Source: Stenotrophomonas maltophilia (GTDB lineage: Bacteria > Pseudomonadota > Gammaproteobacteria > Xanthomonadales > Xanthomonadaceae). Taken from it: a DNA stretch of 64,000 nucleotides. Location: assembly GCF_006974125.1 (NCBI RefSeq), contig NZ_CP037858.1:3906001-3970000 (forward strand), in the 5' to 3' direction. The notes beneath the pieces are model-generated. The model saw only the letters and a list, made by a program, of their open reading frames with translations. It had not been told where the DNA came from and made no database searches. Position numbers and translations under genes: made by a program. This document shows positions 35,553-44,328 of this stretch, piece by piece. Position 1 is the stretch's first letter, and every line of letters begins with the position of its first letter.

Positions 35553-35558
35553 TAGAAT
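35553..35558 (+). promoter_or_regulatory. Possible -10 box for cmk
   Basis: TAGAAT, preceded by GGGGC, lies 28 bases before the cmk ATG. TTGCAC at 35515-35520 is too far for a standard spacing, so the -35 element is weak or absent. Confidence 0.3.
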
Positions 35559-35585
35559 GACCCCTTCACACGCTCTGGGAACCCC

Positions 35586-36263
35586 ATGAATCCACTCGCT
35601 CCCGTCCTGACCATCGACGGCCCTTCAGGGGCTGGCAAGGGTACCATCAGCCGCATCATCGCGCGCCGGATGGGCTGGCATTACCTGGATTCGGGCGCGC
35701 TGTACCGCGCAGTGGGCGTGGCCGCGAGCTGGGCAGACATCGACACCTCCGACGCCTCGGCGCTGGTGCGCTGCACCTTCGACACCCATGTTCAGTTTGT
35801 TGAACAGGGTGAGTCGATGCGGGTCATGGTGAACGGCACCGATGCCACCGACGAGCTGCGCCTGGAGACCACCGGCGCACTGGCCTCGGCCATCGCCGCC
35901 ATTCCCGAGGTCCGGGCCGCCCTGAAGGAGCGCCAGCGCGCATTCAGGGAGCTGCCCGGCCTGGTTGCCGACGGTCGCGACATGGGCACGGTGATCTTCA
36001 AGGACGCCCCCTACAAGGTCTTCCTGACCGCCAGTGCCGAGGAGCGCGCCGAGCGCCGGCATAAGCAGTTGAAAGACAAGGGGGTTTCTGTTAACTTTGA
36101 TGACCTCCTGCGCGAGATCATGGCCCGCGACGCCCGTGATGCTCAGCGTACCGTGGCGCCCCTGAAGCCGGCAGACGATGCTGTCCTCATCGACACCACA
36201 GGCATCGGCATCGATGATGTCGTTGCCCGAGTGATGGATCTGCTTCCGGTTCCGGCTGCCTGA
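35586..36263 (+). CDS. cmk: Cytidylate kinase
   Basis: A 225-residue P-loop kinase that phosphorylates CMP and dCMP to the diphosphates. P-loop GPSGAGKGT is at residues 12-20, followed by [26 protein letters not shown] (NMP-binding) and the lid region [14 protein letters not shown]. It precedes rpsA, the classic cmk-rpsA-ihfB order, with a 198-base leader before rpsA. Confidence 0.96.
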   Translation: MNPLAPVLTIDGPSGAGKGTISRIIARRMGWHYLDSGALYRAVGVAASWADIDTSDASALVRCTFDTHVQFVEQGESMRVMVNGTDATDELRLETTGALASAIAAIPEVRAALKERQRAFRELPGLVADGRDMGTVIFKDAPYKVFLTASAEERAERRHKQLKDKGVSVNFDDLLREIMARDARDAQRTVAPLKPADDAVLIDTTGIGIDDVVARVMDLLPVPAA

Positions 36264-36461
36264 TCCGTTCGCGCGGGAGCACTGCCAGCAGCATCGGTGG
36301 TGGTCGCGCATAGCAGTGCTGTACCAGCTCCGTCGCGCAATGATGCGTGGCGGTTTTCCTACTACACACGACCTGCGTTTCCGGGGTCGACCAACAGGCG
36401 GGCGGTCGCCATTCCCCTGAAGGGGACGCCACCGACCCATGTGTCCAACAGAGTAAATCTA

Positions 36462-38147
36462 ATGACCGAATCATTTGCCGAACTGTTTGAAGCCAGCCAG
36501 GCCAACCTGGCCAAGCTGAAGCCGGGCGCCATCGTCAGCGGTACCGTTGTTGAAGTCCGCGGCGACGTCGTGGTGATCAACGCTGGCCTGAAGTCCGAAG
36601 GCATCGTGCCGATCGAACAGTTCCGTAACGACGCTGGCGAAATCGACGTCGCCGAAGGCGACATCGTCAAGGTCGCCCTCGACTCGATCGAGAACGGCTT
36701 CGGCGAAACCGTCCTGTCGCGCGAGAAGGCCAAGCGCGCGATGGTGTGGGACGAGCTGGAAGAAGCGTTGGAAAAGAACGAAACCATCACCGGCCGCATC
36801 AGCGGCAAGGTCAAGGGTGGTTTCACCGTGGACATCAAGGATGTCCGCGCCTTCCTGCCGGGTTCCCTGGTCGATGTGCGCCCGGTGCGCGATCCGGCCT
36901 ACCTGGAAGGCAAGGAACTCGAGTTCAAGCTCATCAAGCTGGACCGCAAGCGTAACAACGTCGTGGTCTCGCGCCGCGCTGTCGTCGAAAGCGAGCACTC
37001 GGAAGAGCGCGAGCAGCTGATGGACAAGCTGCAGGAAGGCGCGATCCTGAAGGGTGTCGTCAAGAACCTGACCGATTACGGCGCGTTCGTGGACCTGGGC
37101 GGTATCGACGGCCTGCTGCACATCACCGACATGGCGTGGAAGCGCGTGCGTCACCCGTCGGAAGTCGTGAACGTCGGCGACGAGCTGGACGTCCGCGTGC
37201 TGAAGTTCGACCGCGAGCGCAACCGCGTTTCGCTGGGCCTGAAGCAGCTGGGCGAGGATCCGTGGGACAACATCGGCCGTCGTTACCCGGCCAACAGCCG
37301 CGTCTTCGGCAAGGTCTCCAACGTCACCGATTACGGTGCGTTCGTTGAGATCGAGCCGGGCGTCGAAGGCCTGGTGCACGTCTCCGAGATGGATTGGACC
37401 AACAAGAACGTCAACCCGTCCAAGGTTGTCCAGGTTGGTGATGAAGTCGAAGTGATGGTGCTGGACGTCGATGAAGAGCGTCGCCGTATCTCGCTGGGCA
37501 TGAAGCAGGTTGCCGCCAATCCGTGGGAAACCTTCGCTGCCACCCACAAGAAGGGTGACAAGGTGTCGGGCCAGATCAAGTCGATCACCGACTTCGGCAT
37601 CTTCATCGGCCTGGACGGCGGCATCGACGGCCTGGTCCACCTGTCCGACATCAGCTGGAACACCACCGGCGAAGACGTCGTTCGCAACTTCAAGAAGGGC
37701 GATACCCTGGACGCCGTCGTCCTGGCTGTCGATCCGGAGCGCGAGCGCATCTCCCTGGGCGTGAAGCAGCTGGAGCAGGATCCGTTCGGCCAGTACATGG
37801 CTGCCAATCCGAAGGGCTCCAAGGTTGAAGGCGTGGTGAAGGAAGTCGACGCCAAGGGCGCGATCATCGAGCTGGCTGACGGCATCGAAGGTTACGTCTC
37901 GGCTCGCGACATCGCCAACGAGCGCGTTGACGACGCCACCCAGCACCTGAAGGTCGGCGACAAGATCGAAGCCAAGTTCGTGGGCATGGACCGCAAGGGC
38001 CGTACCCTGCAGCTGTCGATCAAGGCCAAGGATGACGCGGAAATGCGCGAAGTGCTGGAGGAATACCAGTCCTCTTCGGCTTCGAGCGGCACCACCCAGC
38101 TGGGCGCGCTGCTGCGTGCACAGCTGAACGGCAACAAGTCCGAGTAA
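36462..38147 (+). CDS. rpsA: 30S ribosomal protein S1
   Basis: The 561-residue protein has six S1/OB repeats. Repeats 3-6 carry the regular pattern [53 protein letters not shown] and [13 protein letters not shown]. Repeats 1-2 bind the ribosome through S2 and repeats 3-6 bind mRNA leaders. ATG 36462 ([10 protein letters not shown]) gives the normal S1 start; 55 codons are open upstream in the leader. The 198-base leader is a likely site of autoregulation by S1, as in E. coli (inference). Confidence 0.97.
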   Translation: MTESFAELFEASQANLAKLKPGAIVSGTVVEVRGDVVVINAGLKSEGIVPIEQFRNDAGEIDVAEGDIVKVALDSIENGFGETVLSREKAKRAMVWDELEEALEKNETITGRISGKVKGGFTVDIKDVRAFLPGSLVDVRPVRDPAYLEGKELEFKLIKLDRKRNNVVVSRRAVVESEHSEEREQLMDKLQEGAILKGVVKNLTDYGAFVDLGGIDGLLHITDMAWKRVRHPSEVVNVGDELDVRVLKFDRERNRVSLGLKQLGEDPWDNIGRRYPANSRVFGKVSNVTDYGAFVEIEPGVEGLVHVSEMDWTNKNVNPSKVVQVGDEVEVMVLDVDEERRRISLGMKQVAANPWETFAATHKKGDKVSGQIKSITDFGIFIGLDGGIDGLVHLSDISWNTTGEDVVRNFKKGDTLDAVVLAVDPERERISLGVKQLEQDPFGQYMAANPKGSKVEGVVKEVDAKGAIIELADGIEGYVSARDIANERVDDATQHLKVGDKIEAKFVGMDRKGRTLQLSIKAKDDAEMREVLEEYQSSSASSGTTQLGALLRAQLNGNKSE

Positions 38148-38176
38148 TCGGCCTTACGCTGTTTGTTGTTTCCTGG

Positions 38177-38205
38177 ACGGCCCGGGCTTCTGCCCGGGCC
38201 GTTTC
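38177..38205 (+). terminator. Hairpin between rpsA and ihfB
   Basis: An 11-bp perfect stem ACGGCCCGGGC-TTCT-GCCCGGGCCGT followed only by TTC. The short T-run suggests partial termination, letting ihfB be transcribed at a lower level than rpsA. Confidence 0.6.
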
Positions 38206-38235
38206 AGGCTGAGATGCCCCTGATGTGAGCCGGTA

Positions 38236-38541
38236 ATGACCAAATCCGAACTGATCGAAATCCTTGCGCGCCGCCAGGCGCACCTGAAGGCCGATGATGT
38301 CGATCTGGCGGTGAAGTCGTTGCTGGAAATGATGGGCGGTTCGCTGTCCGCCGGGGATCGCATCGAAATCCGTGGTTTTGGCAGCTTCTCGCTGCACTAT
38401 CGTCCGCCGCGCCTGGGTCGCAACCCGAAGACCGGCGAATCGGTTGCCCTGCCGGGCAAGCACGTCCCCCATTTCAAGCCGGGCAAGGAACTGCGCGAGC
38501 GGGTCAGCAGTGTGCTGCCGCTGGACGCCGATCCGGCCTGA
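38236..38541 (+). CDS. ihfB: Integration host factor beta subunit
   Basis: A 101-residue HU/IHF-fold DNA-bending protein, partner of IhfA. It has [17 protein letters not shown], the family block [28 protein letters not shown] with the DNA-intercalating Pro, and a short extended C-terminus. It follows rpsA as in most gammaproteobacteria. Confidence 0.95.
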
Positions 38542-38617
38542 GCCTCCGTCGCGCCACCGCGTGCGAATCCAGCCGCGGGTCGGATAAGCTACGGACTCCT
38601 GCCACTGGAGCTGTCGC

Positions 38618-38902
38618 ATGAAGGTCTTTCGTCTGCTGGTCCTGCTGGCGGTCCTGATCCTTGGGCTGATCATTGGTGCGGTCAACATGACCGCGATGTC
38701 GATCAACCTGCTGTTTACCCAGTTGAATACCTCTGTCGGCGTGGCGCTGATCGCGGCCCTGCTGATCGGTGTCATCGTCGGTGCCGGCCTGGTACTGGTG
38801 AGCGTGGTCATTCCGCTCTACGGTCAGCTGCGCCGTGCCAACAAGTCCGTGGCGGCAACGCCGGCTGCGGGTGTTTCCCCCCAATCTTTTGATGGACGCT
38901 GA
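38618..38902 (+). CDS. lapA: LapA-domain membrane protein
   Basis: A 94-residue protein with two transmembrane helices (LLVLLAVLILGLIIGAVN and VALIAALLIGVIVGAGLVLV) and a cytoplasmic tail. LapA (YciS) is the small partner of LapB in control of LPS synthesis through LpxC turnover. GGAG lies 8 bases upstream of the ATG. lapB starts 6 bases after the stop, so the two are co-translated. Confidence 0.9.
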   Translation: MKVFRLLVLLAVLILGLIIGAVNMTAMSINLLFTQLNTSVGVALIAALLIGVIVGAGLVLVSVVIPLYGQLRRANKSVAATPAAGVSPQSFDGR

Positions 38903-38908
38903 TCGAAG

Positions 38909-40087
38909 ATGGATTTCGTCACCGAGTGGCTGTGGTTTTTCCTGTTCGTTCCGCTGGCCGCACTGGCCGGGTGGGTGATCGGCCGGCGTGGTGGCCAGCG
39001 CCACGGTGACAACCAGGTCAGCCGCCTGTCCAGCACCTACTTCCGTGGCCTGAACTACCTGCTCAACGAGCAGCCGGACAAGGCCATCGAACTGTTCCTG
39101 CACATCGCCGAGCTGGACAAGGAAACCTTCGAGACCCAGGTCGCGCTGGGCCACCTGTTCCGCCGCCGCGGTGAAGTCGACCGCGCCATCCGCCTGCACC
39201 AGGGGCTGGTCAACCGCCACGACCTGAGCGACGCGCAGCGCGTGCAGGCCCTGCTGGCGCTGGGCGAGGACTACATGAAGTCCGGCCTGCTGGACCGCGC
39301 AGAGACCGTGTTCACCGAGCTGGCACAGCTCGACCAGCGCGCCCCGCAGGCGCTCAAGCACCTGATCGGCATCTATCAGGCCGAGCGTGACTGGGAAAAG
39401 GCGATCGACAACGCCACCCGCTTCGAAGACGTCACCGGCGAGCCGATGGGCAAGCTGATCGGGCAGTTCGAATGCGAACTGGCTGAACGCTTCCGCGGTG
39501 CCGGCAAGCTGGAAGAGGCGAGGGCGGCGATCGCCCGCGCCTACCAGGCCGACGCCATGTCGGTGCGCGCCGGCATCATCGAAGGTCGCCTCGAGACGGA
39601 TGCGGGCAACGCTGAAGCCGCGGTGCGTGCATTCGAACGTGCCGCGCGCAACGACCCCGAGTACCTGCCCGAGCTGCTGCCGGCGTTGATGGAAAACTAT
39701 CGCAAGGTCGGCGACCTGGGCGGCGCACGTGCGTTCCTGTCGGAAATGACCGAACACTACCGTGGCATCGCCCCGGTGCTGGCCCTGACCCGGCTGATGG
39801 AAGAGCAGGAGGGCGTGGCTCCGGCCCGGGCCTACCTTGGCCGCCAGCTCAAGGATCGTCCGTCGGTGCGTGGCGAATCCGCGCTGATCGACCTGACCCT
39901 GGCCGAGGGCGCCGATTCCACTGCGACCCTGCATGACCTCAAGCACATCACCGACCAGCTGCTGGTGCGCAATCCCGCTTACCGCTGCACCCGTTGCGGG
40001 TTCGGTGCGCGCACCCACCATTGGCAGTGCCCGAGCTGCAAGGAATGGGGTACGGTCAAGCCACTGCTGAACTACGCGGTGCTCTGA
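38909..40087 (+). CDS. lapB: Lipopolysaccharide assembly protein LapB (YciM)
   Basis: A 392-residue inner-membrane-anchored protein. The N-terminal anchor (WLWFFLFVPLAALAGWVIG) is followed by about nine TPR motifs and a C-terminal rubredoxin-like zinc knuckle (YRCTRCGF...WQCPSCKEWG). In E. coli it recruits LpxC for FtsH proteolysis and so balances LPS against phospholipid. Here it is followed, 3 bases after its stop, by O-antigen/lipid-carrier sugar genes, fitting an LPS-themed operon. Confidence 0.93.
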   Translation: MDFVTEWLWFFLFVPLAALAGWVIGRRGGQRHGDNQVSRLSSTYFRGLNYLLNEQPDKAIELFLHIAELDKETFETQVALGHLFRRRGEVDRAIRLHQGLVNRHDLSDAQRVQALLALGEDYMKSGLLDRAETVFTELAQLDQRAPQALKHLIGIYQAERDWEKAIDNATRFEDVTGEPMGKLIGQFECELAERFRGAGKLEEARAAIARAYQADAMSVRAGIIEGRLETDAGNAEAAVRAFERAARNDPEYLPELLPALMENYRKVGDLGGARAFLSEMTEHYRGIAPVLALTRLMEEQEGVAPARAYLGRQLKDRPSVRGESALIDLTLAEGADSTATLHDLKHITDQLLVRNPAYRCTRCGFGARTHHWQCPSCKEWGTVKPLLNYAVL

Positions 40088-40090
40088 TCC

Positions 40091-41080
40091 ATGCCGTGGC
40101 TCGTGATGGGCGCGCTGCTGGGGCTGGCCCTGCTGAGTGCGGGGCTGACCTGGGCGGCACGGGGTTATGCCCTGCGCCAGCAACTGATGGACCAGCCCGG
40201 CGAGCGTCGCAGCCATAGCGTGGCGACGCCGCGCGGTGGTGGTATCGCCATCGTCATCAGCCTGCTGGTCACCGCCGGTGCAGCGATGTGGGTCTGGCCT
40301 GAATCGACACCGAGCCTGCTGGTGGCCAGCCTGGGCCTGGTTCTGGTGGCGGGCATCGGCTGGTGGGACGACCACCGGCCGTTGCCGGCCATGCGCCGCC
40401 TACTGGTGCACTTCATTGCCGCCGCGCTGCTGGCCGCCCTGGTCAAGGTGCACGGTGGAAGCTGGTTGCTGGCCGGGCTGGTGCTGGTATTCACCGCCTC
40501 GTTGATCAACATCTGGAACTTCATGGATGGCATCAACGGTATTGCCGCCAGCCAGGCCATTGTTGTCGCACTGGGTCTGGCGCCGGTGCTGCCCTGGCCG
40601 TACTCGCTGGCGGCGGTGGCACTGGGCCTGGCCTGCCTGGGTTTTCTGCCATTCAATTTCCCGCGGGCCCGGATCTTCATGGGTGATGTCGGAAGTGGCG
40701 CGCTGGGCTATGCAGTCGCCGTCGTCCTGGCCATCGCTGCGGTGCGTACCGGCATCAACTGGATCCTGCTGCTGGTGCCGGCTTCGGCGTTCCTCGTGGA
40801 CGCGGGCTTCACACTGGCGGCGCGCATCATTTCCGGACAACGCTGGATGGAACCCCATACCCAGCACGTCTACCAGCGGGCGGTGCAGGCAGGAGCCAGC
40901 CACGCCCAGGTGACAGGGATGTACTTTGCTTTGGGCCTGTTCAGTATTACAGTGCTTAATGTCTGCTCCAAGTTGCAGCCGAGGTGGGAGGCTGTCGTGG
41001 CGATCGCGTGGTTCAGTGCGCTGAGCGTCCTTTGGCTCTTCCTGCGCAATGGATTGCGTCACCGACAAGGAATTACCTGA
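40091..41080 (+). CDS. Polyprenyl-phosphate sugar-1-phosphate transferase (WecA/WbpL type)
   Basis: A 329-residue polytopic enzyme of the MraY/WecA family. Motifs are RRSHSVATPRGGGIAIV, GWWDDHRPLP, the NFMDGINGIA motif, IFMGDVGSGALGYAV and the C-terminal HTQHVYQRAV. These enzymes load a HexNAc-1-phosphate (WecA: GlcNAc; WbpL: FucNAc/QuiNAc) onto undecaprenyl phosphate to start O-antigen synthesis. Next to a WbpM-type dehydratase, a WbpL-like role is plausible. The exact sugar cannot be read from sequence. Confidence 0.87.
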   Translation: MPWLVMGALLGLALLSAGLTWAARGYALRQQLMDQPGERRSHSVATPRGGGIAIVISLLVTAGAAMWVWPESTPSLLVASLGLVLVAGIGWWDDHRPLPAMRRLLVHFIAAALLAALVKVHGGSWLLAGLVLVFTASLINIWNFMDGINGIAASQAIVVALGLAPVLPWPYSLAAVALGLACLGFLPFNFPRARIFMGDVGSGALGYAVAVVLAIAAVRTGINWILLLVPASAFLVDAGFTLAARIISGQRWMEPHTQHVYQRAVQAGASHAQVTGMYFALGLFSITVLNVCSKLQPRWEAVVAIAWFSALSVLWLFLRNGLRHRQGIT

Positions 41081-41083
41081 CTT

Positions 41084-42997
41084 ATGGCTTCACCCTGGCG
41101 GGACAGAATCCTCGGCCTGATGCCGCGTTCGGCCATCGTCTGCCACGACCTGTTCATGGTCTGGGCATGCTGGCAGCTGCTCCATGCCGGGCGGTACTCG
41201 ATCCTCCCCAACGCGCCCGCGCTTCCGCTCTGGAATGTCGACACCACGCTGGTGCTGCTGCTGCAGGGCCTGGTGTTCTGGCGCGTGGGCCTGTATCGCG
41301 GGCTGTGGCGTTTCGCCAGCGTCAGTGACCTGCTGAACATCTTCAAGGCCAGCTTCATCGGCCTGGTCGGCATCGTGCTGGTGCTGATGTGGAAGCGTTT
41401 TGACGGCGTGCCGATGTCGGTGCTGGTGATCTATCCGTTCGCGCTGTCGGCGCTGCTGGGCGCGCCGCGCCTGCTGTACCGGGCCTGGAAGGACTACCAG
41501 GCACTGCAGTCGGATTCGAGCGCGCGCCGCGTGCTGATCCTGGGTGCCGGGCAGGCCGCCGAGACCCTGGTCCGAGATCTGCGCCGTTCCGGCAACTTCG
41601 AGCCGGTTGGCCTGCTGGACGACGCACCGCACCTGCGCGGCGCCAAGCTGCAGGGCCTGCCGATCCTGGGCAGCCTGGATGATGCACCGTCGGTGGTCCG
41701 CGAGACTGCAGCCAAGTTGCTGGTGATCGCCATGCCCTCGCTGGATGCCGCGGGCATGCAGCGGGTGGTCGCCATCTGCGAAAGCACCGGCGTGCCATTC
41801 CGCACGGTGCCCAAGCTGAGCGACATCCTGCAAGGCCAGTCGCTGCCCGGCCAGCTGAAGGAAGTGGCGATCGAGGACCTGCTCGGCCGCAAGCCGATCA
41901 CCCCGGACTGGAACCTGATCCGCGGCTGGTTGGGCGGGCGCACCGTGATGGTTACCGGTGCCGGCGGCTCGATCGGCTCGGAGCTGTGCCGCCAGTGTGC
42001 GCGCCACGGCGCCGGCCGCATCATCCTGCTGGAGATCAGCGAACTGCTGCTGCTGACCATTGAAGGTGAGCTGCGCCGCAGCTTCCCCGATATCGAGATC
42101 GAAGCAGTGCTGGGTGATTGTGGCGATCCTGCGGTGATCCGCCATGCGCTGTCGCTGCATCCGGTCGACACCGCGTTCCATGCTGCCGCTTACAAGCATG
42201 TGCCGGTGCTGGAGCGGCAGCTGCGCGAAGCCGTGCGCAACAACATCCTGGCGACCGAGAACGTGGCCCGTGCCTGCCTGGAGGCCTGCGTCGAGCATTT
42301 CGTGTTCATCTCCACCGACAAGGCGGTCGACCCGGTCAACGCGCTGGGTGCCAGCAAGCGCTACGCCGAGATGATCTGCCAGAGCCTGGACCAGAAGTCC
42401 ACGCATACCCGTTTCGTTACCGTGCGCTTCGGCAATGTGCTGGCCTCGGCCGGCAGCGTGGTGCCGCTGTTCCGCGAGCAGATCCTGCGTGGTGGGCCGG
42501 TCACGGTCACCGACCCGGAAGTCAGCCGCTACTTCATGACCATCCCCGAGGCCTGCCAGTTGATCCTGCAGGCAGCGGCCTCGGCCTCGCACGGTGCGAT
42601 CTATACGCTCGACATGGGCGAGCCGGTGCCGATCCGGCTGCTGGCCGAGCAGATGATCCGTCTGGCGGGCAAGCAGCCGTACAAGGATGTGCAGATCATC
42701 TACACCGGCCTGCGTCCGGGCGAGAAGCTGCACGAGACGCTTTTCTATTCGGATGAGGATTACCGCGCCACGGCGCATCCGAAGGTCCTTGAGGCCGGCG
42801 TGCGCATGTTCTCGCGCGATCTGGTGCTGGGCAACGTCCCGCGCCTGCGCGAGGCAGTCTGCAGCTACGACACCGAAACCATCAAGGAAGTCCTGTTCGC
42901 GACGATGCCCGAATTCTCGCCAATCGAACAGGATGCTTACATTTCATCCGCTAAAGTCGTGCCCTTTCCGGCACGCGAGGCCAACAGGCACCAATGA
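41084..42997 (+). CDS. UDP-HexNAc 4,6-dehydratase, WbpM/CapD family
   Basis: A 637-residue membrane-bound enzyme: about four N-terminal helices (residues 10-130), a CoA-binding-like Rossmann domain (VLILGAGQAAETLV), then an SDR domain with VMVTGAGGSIGSELCRQ (about residue 290) and FISTDKAVDPVNALGASKRYAE. Relatives make UDP-4-keto-6-deoxy sugars for QuiNAc and FucNAc. At the catalytic position four residues before Lys, where family members have Tyr or Met (Y/MGATK), this protein has Leu (LGASK). The ATG is 3 bases after the preceding stop; the stop overlaps galU by 4 bases. Confidence 0.88.
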   Translation: MASPWRDRILGLMPRSAIVCHDLFMVWACWQLLHAGRYSILPNAPALPLWNVDTTLVLLLQGLVFWRVGLYRGLWRFASVSDLLNIFKASFIGLVGIVLVLMWKRFDGVPMSVLVIYPFALSALLGAPRLLYRAWKDYQALQSDSSARRVLILGAGQAAETLVRDLRRSGNFEPVGLLDDAPHLRGAKLQGLPILGSLDDAPSVVRETAAKLLVIAMPSLDAAGMQRVVAICESTGVPFRTVPKLSDILQGQSLPGQLKEVAIEDLLGRKPITPDWNLIRGWLGGRTVMVTGAGGSIGSELCRQCARHGAGRIILLEISELLLLTIEGELRRSFPDIEIEAVLGDCGDPAVIRHALSLHPVDTAFHAAAYKHVPVLERQLREAVRNNILATENVARACLEACVEHFVFISTDKAVDPVNALGASKRYAEMICQSLDQKSTHTRFVTVRFGNVLASAGSVVPLFREQILRGGPVTVTDPEVSRYFMTIPEACQLILQAAASASHGAIYTLDMGEPVPIRLLAEQMIRLAGKQPYKDVQIIYTGLRPGEKLHETLFYSDEDYRATAHPKVLEAGVRMFSRDLVLGNVPRLREAVCSYDTETIKEVLFATMPEFSPIEQDAYISSAKVVPFPAREANRHQ

Positions 42998-43872
42998 GCA
43001 AGCGAATTCGCAAAGCAGTTTTCCCGGTCGCAGGTCTGGGGACGCGTTTTTTGCCAGCAACCAAGACCGTGCCGAAGGAGATGTTGCCGATCATTGATCG
43101 GCCGCTGATCCAGTACGCGGTGGATGAAGCAATCGAGGCGGGCTGTGACACGCTGGTGTTCATCACCAACCGTTACAAGCATGCAGTCGCCGACTATTTC
43201 GACAAGGCCTACGAGCTGGAACAGAAGCTCGAGCGCGCGGGCAAGCAGGAGCAGCTGGAACTGATCCGTCACGTGCTGCCCAATGGCGTGCGCGCAATCT
43301 TCGTGACCCAGGCCGAGGCGCTGGGCCTGGGCCATGCGGTGCTGTGTGCCAAGGCCGTGATCGGTGACGAACCGTTTGCGGTGCTGCTGCCGGACGACCT
43401 GATCTGGAGCCGCGGCGAGGGTGCGCTGAAGCAGATGGCCGATCTCAACGAAGCCAGTGGCGCCAGCGTCATTGCTGTTGAGGATGTGCCGCACGACAAG
43501 ACCGCCAGCTATGGCATCGTCGCGACCGAGGCCTTCGATGGTCGCAAGGGCCGCATCTCGCAGATCGTGGAGAAGCCGAAGCCGGAGGACGCACCGAGCG
43601 ACCTGGCGGTGGTCGGCCGCTACGTGCTGAGCCCGAAGATCTTCGAGCTGCTGGAACAGACTGGCAGCGGCGCGGGTGGCGAGATCCAGCTGACCGATGC
43701 GATCGCGCAGCTGCTGAAGACCGAAGAGGTCGATGCCTACCGATTCGAGGGCACTCGTTTCGACTGCGGCACGCACCTGGGGCTGGTGGAGGCGACGATC
43801 CGCTTCGCGCTGGACAACCCGAAGCTGGCTGGCCCGGCGCGGGAGAAGCTGACGGCGATGTTGGCGGAATAA
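42994..43872 (+). CDS. galU: UTP-glucose-1-phosphate uridylyltransferase
   Basis: A 292-residue nucleotidyltransferase that makes UDP-glucose for LPS, exopolysaccharide and glycolipids. It has the signature GLGTRFLPATKTVPKEMLPI (residues ~15-34), the metal-site region AVLLPDDLI, and VEKPKPEDAPS. It overlaps the dehydratase gene by 4 bases and closes the lapA-lapB-transferase-dehydratase-galU unit. Confidence 0.95.
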   Translation: MSKRIRKAVFPVAGLGTRFLPATKTVPKEMLPIIDRPLIQYAVDEAIEAGCDTLVFITNRYKHAVADYFDKAYELEQKLERAGKQEQLELIRHVLPNGVRAIFVTQAEALGLGHAVLCAKAVIGDEPFAVLLPDDLIWSRGEGALKQMADLNEASGASVIAVEDVPHDKTASYGIVATEAFDGRKGRISQIVEKPKPEDAPSDLAVVGRYVLSPKIFELLEQTGSGAGGEIQLTDAIAQLLKTEEVDAYRFEGTRFDCGTHLGLVEATIRFALDNPKLAGPAREKLTAMLAE

Positions 43873-43915
43873 GGTTTATCAAGCGCTCCGTTCGCGCTTT
43901 GATTGATACGTGATG

Positions 43916-44021
43916 GGCGGGACGGGTGGGCCTTTGCAGGACACGCCGTAAACCCGTCCATGGGGGCTCGGTCGCCGCATCCATGCGGCGAACGGTCCTG
44001 CAAAGGCCCACCCGCCCCGCC
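43916..44021 (-). repeat. Nested long-hairpin element, copy F
   Basis: Arms of 27 bp (43916-43942, 43995-44021) with one mismatch surround a 52-nt loop. On the minus strand the inner hairpin is GCCGC-ATGGAT-GCGGC and the tail is CCCCCATGGACGGGTTTACG then GCGT. The flanks are only weakly related to the A-E type (minus-strand GCAGGAAACATGACAGGCGG). It lies behind galU. Confidence 0.85.
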
Positions 44022-44080
44022 TGTCATGTTTCCTGCGGGCGCGGACGGGAAGGGCGGAATCAAAGGCAGAAGCACAAGCA

Positions 44081-44107
44081 AAAAAGGCAGCCTATGGCTG
44101 CCTTTTT
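44081..44107. terminator. Bidirectional terminator between galU and fadA
   Basis: AAAAAGGCAGCC-TAT-GGCTGCCTTTTT, perfect 12-bp symmetry including A and T tracts. It can end transcripts from both sides, separating copies F and G. Confidence 0.88.
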
Positions 44108-44185
44108 CGTTTCCAGAGCAGAGGCATCCACGCATGGCGTGGATCTACTGCCTTTGCTCATCCCTCCGCCGCGGGGAGGCTGGAA

Positions 44186-44293
44186 GGGCCGGGTTGGCAG
44201 GGCTGCCCGGGACCGTTGGCGCCATGGATGGCGCCATCGAGCCCCCATGGATGGGTTCACGGCGTGTCCCGGGCAGCCCTGCCAACCCGGCCC
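44186..44293 (+). repeat. Nested long-hairpin element, copy G
   Basis: Perfect 28-bp arms (44186-44213, 44266-44293) enclose a 52-nt loop that differs from A/E at only two bases. Arm sequence is again different except for the last GGGAC/GTCCC. It lacks the standard flanks and ends 35 bases from the fadA stop. Confidence 0.85.
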
Positions 44294-44328
44294 ACGCCAT
44301 GAAGCCCAACGAGGCAACGCTTTGAACC

